NCBI GenBank assembly: GCA_035536185.1
Contig: DATLOM010000064.1
Location: forward strand, 14,470 to 78,469
Direction: 5' to 3'
Length of the DNA: 64,000 nucleotides
From: GCA-2861595 sp035536185
GTDB taxonomy: Bacteria > Actinomycetota > Acidimicrobiia > Acidimicrobiales > GCA-2861595
The translations under genes were made by a program, and so were the position numbers. Below, one piece after another: positions 33,017-41,450 of the stretch (its first letter is position 1; each line of letters starts with the position of its first letter). Below the pieces are notes generated by a model that ran no database searches, was not told the DNA's origin, and saw only the letters and a program-made list of their open reading frames with translations.

Positions 33017-35923
33017 GTGCCCGTAGTCCTCGTCCTCTCGCTCCCCTTCCTGGTGATCCTGGCCCGCCGGCCGGTGCTGCGGCGCCTGGCGGTGCGCAAC
33101 GCCCGCCGGCGGCCTCGCGAGGCGGCACTGGTGCTGCTCGGTTCGCTGCTGGGCACGGCGATCATCACCGGCTCGTTCATCGTGGGCGACACCCTCGAAG
33201 CGTCCATCCGGCGCTCCGCCTTCACCCAGCTGGGGCCCGTCGACGAGGTCGTCCAGACCGGCGCGGGCGACAGCTCGGCCAAGGCAGAGGCGGCCTTGTC
33301 GGGACTGGCTGCCGGTGCCGGCATCGACGGCATCCTCCCCATGGTGCGGGTCGACGCCGCCGTGGCCACCGCCGCCACCCCGCCCCGAGCCGAGCCCCAG
33401 GCCCAGGTGCTGGAGGTCGACTTCGAGCGGGCCCTCGAATTCGGCGGCGACGCTCAGGCCACCGGCATCGCCGGCCCCACGCCGGCCGGCAACAACGCGG
33501 CCATCGGCAGGGACCTGGCCCGCACCCTCGATGTCGACAAGGGCGACAAGATCGAGATGTTCGCCTACGGCGACAAGCGATCCTTCACCGTCGACCGCGT
33601 CCTGCCCCGCCTCGGCGTGGCCGGCTTCCACCTCGGCCTGGGCAGCGAGTCGCCCAACGTCTTCGTGGCGCCCGGCACCCTCGCCGCCCTGGCCGCCGGC
33701 GCCCCCGCCGGCGTCGCGCCTCCTACCTCGGTGGTGCTCGTCTCCAACGCCGGCGGTGTCATCGCCGGCGCCGAGGGAACGGCGGCCGTCACGGGTCGGA
33801 TCGAGAAGGCGCTGGCCGGCATACCCGCCGCCGTGCGCCCGGCCAAGAAGGACCTGCTGCGCAACGCCGACGAGGCCGGCAAGAACTTCACCCAGCTCTT
33901 CGGCTCCATCGGGTTCTTCAGCGTCCTCGCCGGGATCCTCCTTCTCGTCAACATCTTCGTGATGCTGGCCGAGGAGCGGAAGACCGAGCTGGGGATGCTG
34001 CGGGCCGTGGGCCTGCGCCGGGCCGGCGCCGTGGGCGCCTTCTCCCTGGAGGGCTGGCTCTACGCGCTGGTGTCGTCGGCCATCGGCACCATCGCCGGGC
34101 TCGGCGTGGGGCGGGTGGTTGTGGAGGTCGCCGCCGGCATCTTCGCCGGCGACGGCATCTCGCTGGAGCTGCGGTACTCGGCGTCGATGGCGAGCGTGCA
34201 GACCGGCTTCGTCATCGGGTTCGTCATCTCGCTGGCCACCATCGTGCTCACGTCGATCCGCGTGGCCAGGCTGAACGTGATCCGCGCCATCCGCGACCTG
34301 CCGGAGCCGGCGGTGCCGCGCCAGCGGGTGGTCACGCTGGTGCTGGGTTCCTTCGCCGTGCTCGCCGGCACCGTCCTTGCCGTGTCCGGCCTCAGCGGCA
34401 ACGAGCCTCATGCCGCGCTGGCCGGGCCGGCGCTGGCCGGCCTGGGCCTGGTCCCGCTCCTCCGCCGGCTGGTGCCACGCCGGCCTCTCGTCACCACCGT
34501 CTCGGCGACCGTGCTGGCGTGGGGCGTGCTGTGCTTCGACCTGGCCGCCGGCGCTTTCCGCAACCCCGAGATCACCGTCTTCGTGGTGGACGGGGTGGTC
34601 CTCGTGGCTGCCGCCGTGGCCCTGCTCACCCAGAACCAGGACCTGATCGGCCGGGGCCTGCGCAGTGTCGGCCGGCGGGCGAGCCGGAACGGCGGACGGG
34701 GGGCCAAGGGCGAGGAGAACCTCTCCCTCCGCCTCGGCCTGGCCTACCCCCTGGCCCGGCGCTTCCGCACCGGGATGATCCTCACCATGTACGCCCTGGT
34801 CGTGTTCACCTTGGCGTCCATCACCCTCTTCAGCGACGTCTTCGCCGGCCAGGTCGACGACTTCACCGCCGACGTGGCCGGCGGCGCCGATCTGCGGATG
34901 ATCTCCAACCCGGCCAACCCGGTGCCGCCCGAGGAGGTCCGAGCGCTTCCCGGCGTCCGTGACCTGGCCGCCCTGGCCACCATCGAGGGTGAGTTCGACG
35001 TTCTCGGGCCGTCGGCTCCGAGTGGCGCGGCCGACGAGGGGTTCGAGCCGTGGCCGCTGGCCGGCTTCGACGAGGACTACGTCGCCCTCGGTCCACCTGC
35101 CCTCGACGAGTACCCCTCCCGCTTCAAGACCGACGAGGAGGCCTACCGCGCCGTTCTGGCCGACCCGACCCTGATCATCGTCGACGAGTTCTTCCTGCAG
35201 AACGGTGGCGGACCGCCCGAGTCCGCCCTCGAGCTGGGGACCGAGATGGTGCTGCGGGACCCCCGGTCGGGGCGGACGCAGCGCCTGAAGGTCGGTGCGC
35301 TGGCCGAGTCGGGCTTCGACGAGCCCTTCGCCCTCGTCTCCCTCGAGTCCCTGCGCGCCGTTGCCGGGGATCAGGCCGTTCCCAACCAGCTCCGGGTGGC
35401 CACCGATCCGGGGGTGGACCCCCAGGAGCTCGCCGACTCCCTCAACGGCCGCTTCCTAGCCAACGGCGCCGACGCCGTCTCCTTCGCCAAAGCCGTGGGC
35501 GACGGTCTCCAGATGCAGAACCAGTTCTTCCGCCTCATGCAGGGCTACCTCGCCCTCGGCCTCGTGGTCGGGATCGCCGGCCTGGGCGTGGTGATGGTGC
35601 GGGCCGTCCGGGAGCGCCGGCGCCAGATCGGCGTTCTGCGGGCGCTCGGCTTCGGCACCTCAGCGGTCCGCCAGGCCTTCCTGATCGAGTCCGGCTTCGT
35701 CGCCCTCGAGGGCATCCTCGTGGGGGTCATCCTGGCCGTGCTGTCCACCTGGCGCCTGCTCACCAGCGGCAGCTTCGGCGAGGGCCTCGAGTTCACCATC
35801 CCCTGGGGCCAGCTCACCCTCCTCGTCGTCCTCACCTTCGGCGCCTCCCTGCTCGCCACCCTGGCGCCGGCTCACCAGGCCTCCCGCATCCGCCCCGCCG
35901 TGGCCCTCCGCCTCTCCGACTGA
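33017..35923 (+). CDS. FtsX/MacB-type ABC permease
   Basis: 968 aa. One N-terminal helix, a large extracytoplasmic domain (about 60-280), a first FtsX core of three or four helices (about 295-420), several extra helices, a second extracytoplasmic domain (about 610-820) and a second FtsX core at the C-terminus (about 835-965). This duplicated layout matches large permeases that move lipoproteins, peptides or lipids out of the membrane. The substrate is not indicated; the amidase gene next door hints at envelope work. Ends 17 bp before the convergent mrp gene. Confidence 0.88.
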   Translation: MPVVLVLSLPFLVILARRPVLRRLAVRNARRRPREAALVLLGSLLGTAIITGSFIVGDTLEASIRRSAFTQLGPVDEVVQTGAGDSSAKAEAALSGLAAGAGIDGILPMVRVDAAVATAATPPRAEPQAQVLEVDFERALEFGGDAQATGIAGPTPAGNNAAIGRDLARTLDVDKGDKIEMFAYGDKRSFTVDRVLPRLGVAGFHLGLGSESPNVFVAPGTLAALAAGAPAGVAPPTSVVLVSNAGGVIAGAEGTAAVTGRIEKALAGIPAAVRPAKKDLLRNADEAGKNFTQLFGSIGFFSVLAGILLLVNIFVMLAEERKTELGMLRAVGLRRAGAVGAFSLEGWLYALVSSAIGTIAGLGVGRVVVEVAAGIFAGDGISLELRYSASMASVQTGFVIGFVISLATIVLTSIRVARLNVIRAIRDLPEPAVPRQRVVTLVLGSFAVLAGTVLAVSGLSGNEPHAALAGPALAGLGLVPLLRRLVPRRPLVTTVSATVLAWGVLCFDLAAGAFRNPEITVFVVDGVVLVAAAVALLTQNQDLIGRGLRSVGRRASRNGGRGAKGEENLSLRLGLAYPLARRFRTGMILTMYALVVFTLASITLFSDVFAGQVDDFTADVAGGADLRMISNPANPVPPEEVRALPGVRDLAALATIEGEFDVLGPSAPSGAADEGFEPWPLAGFDEDYVALGPPALDEYPSRFKTDEEAYRAVLADPTLIIVDEFFLQNGGGPPESALELGTEMVLRDPRSGRTQRLKVGALAESGFDEPFALVSLESLRAVAGDQAVPNQLRVATDPGVDPQELADSLNGRFLANGADAVSFAKAVGDGLQMQNQFFRLMQGYLALGLVVGIAGLGVVMVRAVRERRRQIGVLRALGFGTSAVRQAFLIESGFVALEGILVGVILAVLSTWRLLTSGSFGEGLEFTIPWGQLTLLVVLTFGASLLATLAPAHQASRIRPAVALRLSD

Positions 35924-35940
35924 CTCCAGGTCGCAGGAGG

Positions 35941-37128
35941 TCAGGGGGCCGGCGCCGGCGCCGGCATCGCCTGCTCCACCTGCTCGAGGAGGCGGGCGGT
36001 GCAGGACGACATCTCCAGCGGGGGGAGCGCATCCTCGACGATGCGGGCGGCGAGCTCGGCGAAGGCCGCCCCCGCGGCGCCGCCGCCGTCGGGGCGCAGC
36101 GCCGCCGGCTCCCCCACGTCGGCGCCGGCGGCCATGGCCGGGTCGAGGGGGATGGTGCCGAGGAGGGGTGCCCCGATCTGGTCGGCCAGGCGCTGGCCGC
36201 CGCCCGAGCCGAACAGGGCGTAGGAGGTGCCGTGGTCGCACATGAACTCGCTCATGTTCTCGATGACGCCGGCGACCCGCAGGTAACCCTTGCGGGCCAT
36301 GTCAGCGGCACGGGCCGCCACCTGCTGGGCGGCCAGGGCCGGCGTGGTCACGATCAGCACCTCGGCCCGGGGCAGCATGCGGCCCAGGCCCATCTGGATG
36401 TCGCTGGTACCCGGCGGCATGTCGATCAGCAGGTAGTCCATGTCGCCCCAGCGCACGTCCTCCAGGAAGTGCTGGACGGCCCGGTTGAGCATGAAGCCAC
36501 GCAGCATCACGGCCTGGTCCTCGGCCGTCCCCTCGATCGACCCCATGGAAACGACCTTGAGCCGGCCCGAGCCGATCCTGCGTTCCAGAGGCACGATCTT
36601 CTTGCCCTCGGCGCCCAGCTGCATGCTGAGGCCGAGCATGCGGGGGATGGAGAAACCGCCGATGTCGGCATCGAGGACTCCGACGGTGAGGCCCCGCTGC
36701 GCCAGCGTGGCCGCCAGGTTGGCCGTCACCGACGACTTGCCGACGCCCCCCTTTCCGGACGCGATGGCCGCCACCCGGGTGCGGGCGGGGATGTCGGTGT
36801 CGGGGGCATGTTCCCGGGCCTTCCAGCGGGCCCGGGCCATGACCTGGCTCTTCTGCTCGGCCGTCATCTCACCGAAGTGGACCCGCACCTCGTCGACTCC
36901 GGGAAGGCTCCCGACCCGGGCCTTGACGTCCCGCATGAGCTGGCCCCGCAAGGGGCAGCCGGCGGTGGTGAGGGCCACGGTGACGTCCACCGCGCCCTCG
37001 GAGATCTCGATCCTGCGCACCATCCCCAGGTCGACGATGTTGTCGCCGAGCTCGGGATCGATGACGCCCGCCAGCACGGCATTGACCCCCTCTTCGGAGG
37101 CGATGGCAGGGGTGGTCGGCGCCGGCAT
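35941..37128 (-). CDS. mrp: Mrp/ApbC-family Fe-S carrier ATPase
   Basis: 395 aa. N-terminal MIP18/DUF59 domain (about 10-90, with DPELGDNIVDLGMV and TTAGCPL), then a deviant Walker A SGKGGVGKS (124-132), DADIGGFSIPRMLGL, and DYLLIDMPPGTSD. The protein should hold and hand over Fe-S clusters in the cytosol. In many ApbC proteins the cluster site is a CxxC after ENMS; here the segment reads ENMSEFMCDHGTSYALFG with one Cys only, so cluster binding may differ. It diverges from the HesB/IscA gene, a second Fe-S factor. Confidence 0.92.
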   Translation of the reverse strand: MPAPTTPAIASEEGVNAVLAGVIDPELGDNIVDLGMVRRIEISEGAVDVTVALTTAGCPLRGQLMRDVKARVGSLPGVDEVRVHFGEMTAEQKSQVMARARWKAREHAPDTDIPARTRVAAIASGKGGVGKSSVTANLAATLAQRGLTVGVLDADIGGFSIPRMLGLSMQLGAEGKKIVPLERRIGSGRLKVVSMGSIEGTAEDQAVMLRGFMLNRAVQHFLEDVRWGDMDYLLIDMPPGTSDIQMGLGRMLPRAEVLIVTTPALAAQQVAARAADMARKGYLRVAGVIENMSEFMCDHGTSYALFGSGGGQRLADQIGAPLLGTIPLDPAMAAGADVGEPAALRPDGGGAAGAAFAELAARIVEDALPPLEMSSCTARLLEQVEQAMPAPAPAP

Positions 37129-37272
37129 CAGATGTCCAGTTTACGAGCGGGCGGCGGGACCGAATTACCGAGGAGCGACAGCCGCCTGCCCCGACCCTTG
37201 CCAGATAGTGGCGGCGAGGGGGTAAGCTGGGTTCCAGCAGATCTTATCTTCTTCTACTCAGGAGGCGTCCGG

Positions 37273-37644
37273 GTGACCACAACCGAGACCAGCACCAACA
37301 CCGACATCATCACCGGGACCGAGGTCATCTCGCTCACCGACACCGCTACCGACAAGGTGGCCGAGCTGTTGACCATGGAGGGTAACCCCGACCTGGCACT
37401 GCGCATCGCCGTGCGCCCCGGCGGGTGCTCCGGCTACTCCTACGAGATGTTCTTCGACAGCGAGCTGGCCCACGACGACCTCGTCACCACCCGCGGCCAG
37501 GTACGCGTCGTGGTCGATCCGGCCAGCGCCCAGCTCCTCTCGGGCGCCACGCTGGACTACAAGGACGGCCTCCAGGGTGCCGGCTTCAGCGTCAACAACC
37601 CCAATGCCCAGCGCTCCTGCGGCTGCGGGCAGTCCTTCTCCTAG
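37273..37644 (+). CDS. HesB/IscA-type Fe-S assembly protein (ErpA-like)
   Basis: 123 aa from GTG 37273, with GGAGGCG just upstream. A-type carrier motifs are present: VRPGGCSGYSYEMFF with the first Cys, and the C-terminal SCGCG with the other two. Residues VEL-type KDGLQGAGFSVNNP lie between. It should deliver Fe-S clusters to apo-proteins in the cytosol. Some HesB-like proteins are selenoproteins; here all three positions are Cys codons. Divergent from mrp with 144 bp between; followed at once by a structured repeat element. Confidence 0.92.
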   Translation: MTTTETSTNTDIITGTEVISLTDTATDKVAELLTMEGNPDLALRIAVRPGGCSGYSYEMFFDSELAHDDLVTTRGQVRVVVDPASAQLLSGATLDYKDGLQGAGFSVNNPNAQRSCGCGQSFS

Positions 37645-37785
37645 CTCGTCTCGGGTCGCAAGCAAAGCTTGCTCCCCGAATCAGCAAGGTGCTTCGGGCG
37701 ACCGGCGAAGCCGGCTCGCCCTGCGCCGTTCCTCTTTGCAGCATCCGGGAAAGGCCGCCTCCGGCGGCGGGAGCGGCCGCCGCCG
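37645..37785 (+). repeat. three-hairpin 140 bp element, copy C
   Basis: Starts directly after the HesB stop codon. Hairpin 1 is GCAAGC/GCTTGC, hairpin 2 CCGGC/GCCGG and hairpin 3 GCCGCC/GGCGGC. It is the same element as the copies at 47.6-48.2 kb, in sense orientation to HesB and ending just before the convergent lipoprotein gene. Confidence 0.8.
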
Positions 37786-37792
37786 AAACTGC

Positions 37793-38671
37793 TCAGGAGC
37801 TGACCAACCGCTCCAGCGCCTGCTTGGCCTCGGTGCGGTCGTAGGCATTGTCGATGCGCTCGCGAATCACGCCGTCGGCGCCGGCCAGGAACAGGAACGG
37901 CTCCTGGGCCAGCTTGAAGGCCTTCATGGCCGGCGCCACCGCGTCGCCCGTGCGTGACGCGTAGACCTCCACGTGGACGAAGCGCACCCGGTCCGAGAAT
38001 GCCTCGTGGTGGACCAGGAGGTTGTCCAGGACCGGGCCGCAGAGGCGGGACTGGCAGCGCGCCGGCGTGGCGATCAGCACGGCCATGGGCCGCTTCTCGG
38101 CCAGGGCGGCGTCGACGCTGACGTCGTGCAACGGGCACACCGGGTCACGGGTGCAGATCGGATCGACGCCTCTGGCGTCGGTCGTGGTCGGCGTGGCGAC
38201 GATCGGCAGGGGCTGGCCCACCAGCGGCGCCTTGGCCGCGCCGGGCTCGAGCACCTCGATGGCCGCCTTGGACTTGATGCCCTTGTAGGTGGTGTTCACC
38301 GTGGAGAAGCCCGGCTTCTCGAACCGGTGGCGCACGAGCAGGTACGGCAGCTCCAGGCTTCCGTCGGCATGTAGCTCCGGCTCGACGGGGGTGCCGTCGA
38401 TGCTGACCTCGACCGGGCCGTCGGGCTTGACCGGTCCGGTGCCCTCATCGTTGAGGAAGGCCAGGGCCAGGCGCTGCTCGGCGCCGGCCACGTGCACGTA
38501 GCTGGCCACGACCAGGTTGACGGTGCCGGCGCCGGCCTGGGCGCCCGGCTCCTCGTCGGGCTCCGTCCCCTTGACCGTGGCCGGCTCGTCGTCGCCGGAC
38601 TTGCCGCAGGCGGCCAGCAGGACCACGCCGGCACCCGCCAGCAGGAACTCTCGTCGATTCAGCGCCGTCAC
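37793..38671 (-). CDS. Tat lipoprotein with thioredoxin-like domain
   Basis: 292 aa from a GTG at 38671. N-terminus NRREFLLAG is a twin-arginine signal followed by a lipobox ending LLAAC (Cys22), so the protein is probably exported folded and lipid-anchored. An extracytoplasmic beta domain (about 48-150) is followed by a thioredoxin-like fold (about 165-290) with TPARCQSRLCG, in which the cysteines are CxxxxC rather than CxxC. SCO/peroxiredoxin-like proteins have related spacing. A redox or metal-handling role is plausible. It diverges from the molybdo-type fusion gene, with a perfect inverted repeat between. Confidence 0.75.
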   Translation of the reverse strand: MTALNRREFLLAGAGVVLLAACGKSGDDEPATVKGTEPDEEPGAQAGAGTVNLVVASYVHVAGAEQRLALAFLNDEGTGPVKPDGPVEVSIDGTPVEPELHADGSLELPYLLVRHRFEKPGFSTVNTTYKGIKSKAAIEVLEPGAAKAPLVGQPLPIVATPTTTDARGVDPICTRDPVCPLHDVSVDAALAEKRPMAVLIATPARCQSRLCGPVLDNLLVHHEAFSDRVRFVHVEVYASRTGDAVAPAMKAFKLAQEPFLFLAGADGVIRERIDNAYDRTEAKQALERLVSS

Positions 38672-38672
38672 G

Positions 38673-38692
38673 GCGCCAACCTATCTTGGCGC
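38673..38692. promoter_or_regulatory. inverted repeat between divergent start codons
   Basis: GCGCCAA-N6-TTGGCGC is perfectly symmetric and fills the 22 bp between the GTG of the lipoprotein gene and the GTG of the 2Fe-2S fusion gene. It could be an operator controlling both, or simply a chance palindrome. Confidence 0.4.
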
Positions 38693-38693
38693 T

Positions 38694-40313
38694 GTGCCCT
38701 TGACCTTTCAGGTGGACGGCCGTGCCGTGGAGGTGGCCGACGACGGAGCCTCCCTCCTGGAGGTCCTGCGCGACCGCCTCGGCCTCCGCAGCCCCAAGGA
38801 CGGCTGCAGCCCCCAGGGACAGTGCGGCTGCTGCACCGTGCTGGTCGACGGCCAGCCCCGGGTGGCCTGCGTCACCCCCGCCCGCAGGATCGCCGGCCGC
38901 ACCGTCACCACCCTCGATGGGCTTCCCGAGGCCGTGCGCACGCGGTGGGCCGAGGCCTTCCTCGCCTGCGGGGCCAGCCAGTGCGGGTTCTGCACCCCGG
39001 GGATCATCGTGCGCCTCGCCGCCCTCCACGCCGCGGGCCGGGGCAGCGAGAAGGAGGTCGACAACGCCCTCCTGGCCCACCTCTGCCGCTGCACCGGCTG
39101 GAACACCATCAAGGAGGCCTTCGTTCGGGCGGCGACCGCCGGGCCGCTGCCCGCCCCGCTCGGCACCGGGCAACCGCCGGCCATGCCCGCCGCCGCCACG
39201 CCGGCCACGGCCTCGCCGCCCCCGTCAGCCATGCGTGACCTGGGCGCCGCCGCCCGCCGGGCCACCATCGAAGGGGGCGTGCCCCAGCAGGTCGGCACCC
39301 ATGTCGCCCTCGGCGCCGCCGGCTTCGCCGACGACACCGCCCCCCCCGACGCCCTGGTGGCGGTACCCGACGGCGCCGGCGGTTGGGCCGTCGGCGAGAC
39401 CCTCACCGAGGCCCGGGCCCTGGCCGGGAAGGTGCAGGGCCGGCGCAGCACGATCGCCCTGGTGCATCCCCTCGAGATCCCCCCCGGCCCCTGGGACGTC
39501 ACCCTGCGCACCACCTGGACGGAGCCCGCCTACCTCGAGCCGGACGCGTCGTGGTGCCAGCCGGGCGGCGAGCCGGCGTCCCCGGTGGCCAACGGGGGCG
39601 CCTTCGGAGGAAAGACGAGCTCCGTGGCGCCCGCCGCCGCCCGCCGCCTGGCCGACGAGCACGGCCGGGCCGTGCGGGTCCTCCTCTCCCGGGAGGACGT
39701 GGTGCGCCTGGGCCCCAAGCGACCCCCCGTCGCCGGCGGCGCCCGGCGAGACGGCACCGGCGTGCTGCGGGTCGTCCGCACCCCCGGCGTGGCCGAGGCG
39801 GTGCGCGCCGTGGCTCCTGGCCTGGTGGTCGAGGAGGTCGACTTCGCCGGCCTCTCCACCTCCATCGCACTGAGAGCCGCCGGCTGGGCCGAGGCGGCCG
39901 TGCTCCTGGCCGCGGCGCGGAACGAAGCCAACTCGACGGTTACGGCACCGTCGGGCGCCCGAGCCGAGGCCGGGCTGGCCGACGACGGCTCGGTGCAGGT
40001 CCGGGTCGCCTGCGGCGACCCTCTCGACGACGTGGTGCTGCGCTCCTTCTGCGTCGGTGCCGCCCACATGGCCCTCGGCTGGGCCCGCACCGAGGGCATC
40101 GCCGTCGACGGCGAAGGCGTTCCCCACGACCTCACCATCCGCTCGTTCGGGGTGCTGCGGGCCCAGGACATGCCGGCGGTGACCGTGGAGATCGACGACG
40201 CCGCCGGCCCACCGGTGAACGGCTCCGACGCGGTGTTCGCCGCCGTGGCCGCCGCCGCCTGGCGCGCCGACGGCTATCCCACCGACTGGCCCACCCACCG
40301 AGGAGCACGATGA
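38694..40313 (+). CDS. xanthine-dehydrogenase-like fusion: 2Fe-2S domains plus shortened molybdopterin domain
   Basis: 539 aa from GTG 38694. Residues 1-75: plant-type 2Fe-2S domain with KDGCSPQGQCGCC. Residues 85-150: second 2Fe-2S domain with CGASQCGFCTPG and CRCTGW. After a Pro/Ala linker come pieces of the molybdopterin subunit: WTEPAYLEPDA, NGGAFGGKTSS, DPLDDVVLRSF and a GAAHMALGWARTEG stretch. This part is about 350 aa, half the usual size, and the catalytic-Glu motif near the C-terminus (GxGE in the family) reads NGSDAV here. The Fe-S half looks functional; the hydroxylase half may be inactive or altered. Overlaps ridA by ATGA. Confidence 0.75.
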   Translation: MPLTFQVDGRAVEVADDGASLLEVLRDRLGLRSPKDGCSPQGQCGCCTVLVDGQPRVACVTPARRIAGRTVTTLDGLPEAVRTRWAEAFLACGASQCGFCTPGIIVRLAALHAAGRGSEKEVDNALLAHLCRCTGWNTIKEAFVRAATAGPLPAPLGTGQPPAMPAAATPATASPPPSAMRDLGAAARRATIEGGVPQQVGTHVALGAAGFADDTAPPDALVAVPDGAGGWAVGETLTEARALAGKVQGRRSTIALVHPLEIPPGPWDVTLRTTWTEPAYLEPDASWCQPGGEPASPVANGGAFGGKTSSVAPAAARRLADEHGRAVRVLLSREDVVRLGPKRPPVAGGARRDGTGVLRVVRTPGVAEAVRAVAPGLVVEEVDFAGLSTSIALRAAGWAEAAVLLAAARNEANSTVTAPSGARAEAGLADDGSVQVRVACGDPLDDVVLRSFCVGAAHMALGWARTEGIAVDGEGVPHDLTIRSFGVLRAQDMPAVTVEIDDAAGPPVNGSDAVFAAVAAAAWRADGYPTDWPTHRGAR

Positions 40314-40699
40314 CAGCACCCATTGGTCCCTACTCGCCCATCGTCCGGGCCGGCCCCTGGCTGACCTGCTCGGGCCAGCTCGGTGTGCTCGACGGCACCC
40401 TCGTCACCGGAGGCGTACCGGCGCAGACCGAGCAGGCCCTGGCCAACCTCACCGAGCTCCTCGCCGGCGAGGGAGCGTCGCTCGACGACGTGGTGAAGGC
40501 CACCGTCTTCCTCACCGACATGGGTGACTACGCCGCCATGAACGAGGTCTACGCCGCCGCCTTCACCAGCGGCCGCTACCCCGCCCGTTCCACCATCGCC
40601 GTCGTCGCCCTGCCCTTCGGCGGCGCCGTGGAGATCGAAGCCTGGGTCTACAGCCCCCAACGGGAAACGTCGCCTCCCCCCGACGTTTCGAGTACATAG
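40310..40699 (+). CDS. ridA: RidA family protein (enamine/imine deaminase)
   Basis: 129 aa. Family features: IGPYSPIVRAG near the N-terminus, CSGQLGV, LDDVVKATVFLTDMGDYAAMNEVY, and PARSTIAVVALPFGGAVEIEAW with the Arg that binds the carboxylate of the substrate. RidA hydrolyses reactive 2-aminoacrylate-type intermediates in the cytosol. The start overlaps the upstream stop (ATGA). The stop codon TAG lies inside a palindromic repeat, so the last few residues come from the repeat. Confidence 0.93.
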   Translation: MTAPIGPYSPIVRAGPWLTCSGQLGVLDGTLVTGGVPAQTEQALANLTELLAGEGASLDDVVKATVFLTDMGDYAAMNEVYAAAFTSGRYPARSTIAVVALPFGGAVEIEAWVYSPQRETSPPPDVSST

Positions 40700-40727
40700 G
40701 GGGCGGAAAACGCCCCCTATGTACTCG
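40689..40727. repeat. GAGTACATAG palindromic element, copy 2
   Basis: CGAGTACATAGGGGGCG and its exact complement form a perfect 17 bp stem with a GAAAA loop. It supplies the ridA stop codon and lies between ridA and the convergent glnR, so it may also end transcription in both directions. Confidence 0.9.
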
Positions 40728-40754
40728 CAACGGGGGGAATGGGGCGGGCTCCGG

Positions 40755-41435
40755 CTACAGGCCCCAGCGGGACTGACCGAAGCGGTAGCCCACCGAGCGC
40801 ACGGTGGAGATGAGATGCTCGTGCTCGGTGCTCAGCTTGGCCCTGAGGCGGCGGATGTGGACGTCGACGGTGCGGGCGCCGCCGTAGTACTCGTAGCCCC
40901 ACACCCGTGACAGCAGGATCTCACGGGTGAAGACCTTGCCGGGGTGGGTGGCCAGGAACTTGAGCAGCTCGTACTCCATGTAGGTGAGGTCGAGGGGCCG
41001 CCCGGCGATGGCGGCCTGGTAGGTCTCGAGGTTGAGCATCAGCGGCCCGTACTCCACCAGCTCGGGGCGGGTGCCCTGGCCGGTGCGCCAGAACAGGTGC
41101 TTGAGCCGAGCCTCCAGCTCGCGGTCCTGGAAGGGCGAGACGCAGAAGTCGTCGAACATGTCCTCGCGCAGCTCGAGGTCCGGCAGCTGGTGGCCGGCCA
41201 CCAGGACCAGCAACGGCTCCAGGGGCAGGTCCCGCTTGCGCAAGGTGCGGCACAGGGCGAACGCCCCCTCCGGGTCGACGTCGGCACTGACCACGGCGCC
41301 CGCCCAACCCTCGTCGGGCTCCAGGCGCGAAGCCGCCTCGGCGGTGCCGGCGGCCTTCCACGGGTACCCCGCCAGGTCCAGGGCCTGGACCAGGACCGGT
41401 GGCGGGGGATCGGGGTACAGGAGAAGTGGTTCCAC
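40755..41435 (-). CDS. glnR: GlnR-type OmpR-family orphan regulator
   Basis: 226 aa. Degenerate receiver domain (about 1-115) and a winged-helix DNA-binding domain (about 125-220). The latter reads RPLDLTYMEYELLKFLATHPG, FTREILLSRVWGYEYYGG and RTVDVHIRRLRAKL, very close to actinobacterial GlnR. GlnR is not phosphorylated in the classical way and controls nitrogen genes, glnA among them. The receiver here has VVSADVDPEG and lacks the clear acidic pocket of a working response regulator. It lies 15 bp after a glutamine synthetase gene on the same strand. Confidence 0.85.
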   Translation of the reverse strand: MEPLLLYPDPPPPVLVQALDLAGYPWKAAGTAEAASRLEPDEGWAGAVVSADVDPEGAFALCRTLRKRDLPLEPLLVLVAGHQLPDLELREDMFDDFCVSPFQDRELEARLKHLFWRTGQGTRPELVEYGPLMLNLETYQAAIAGRPLDLTYMEYELLKFLATHPGKVFTREILLSRVWGYEYYGGARTVDVHIRRLRAKLSTEHEHLISTVRSVGYRFGQSRWGL

Positions 41436-41450
41436 GTCCGGCCTCTCTGC

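Noticed and set aside
37273..37644. HesB as a selenoprotein
   Set aside because: All three cluster positions are Cys codons (GGCSG, SCGCG); no in-frame TGA.
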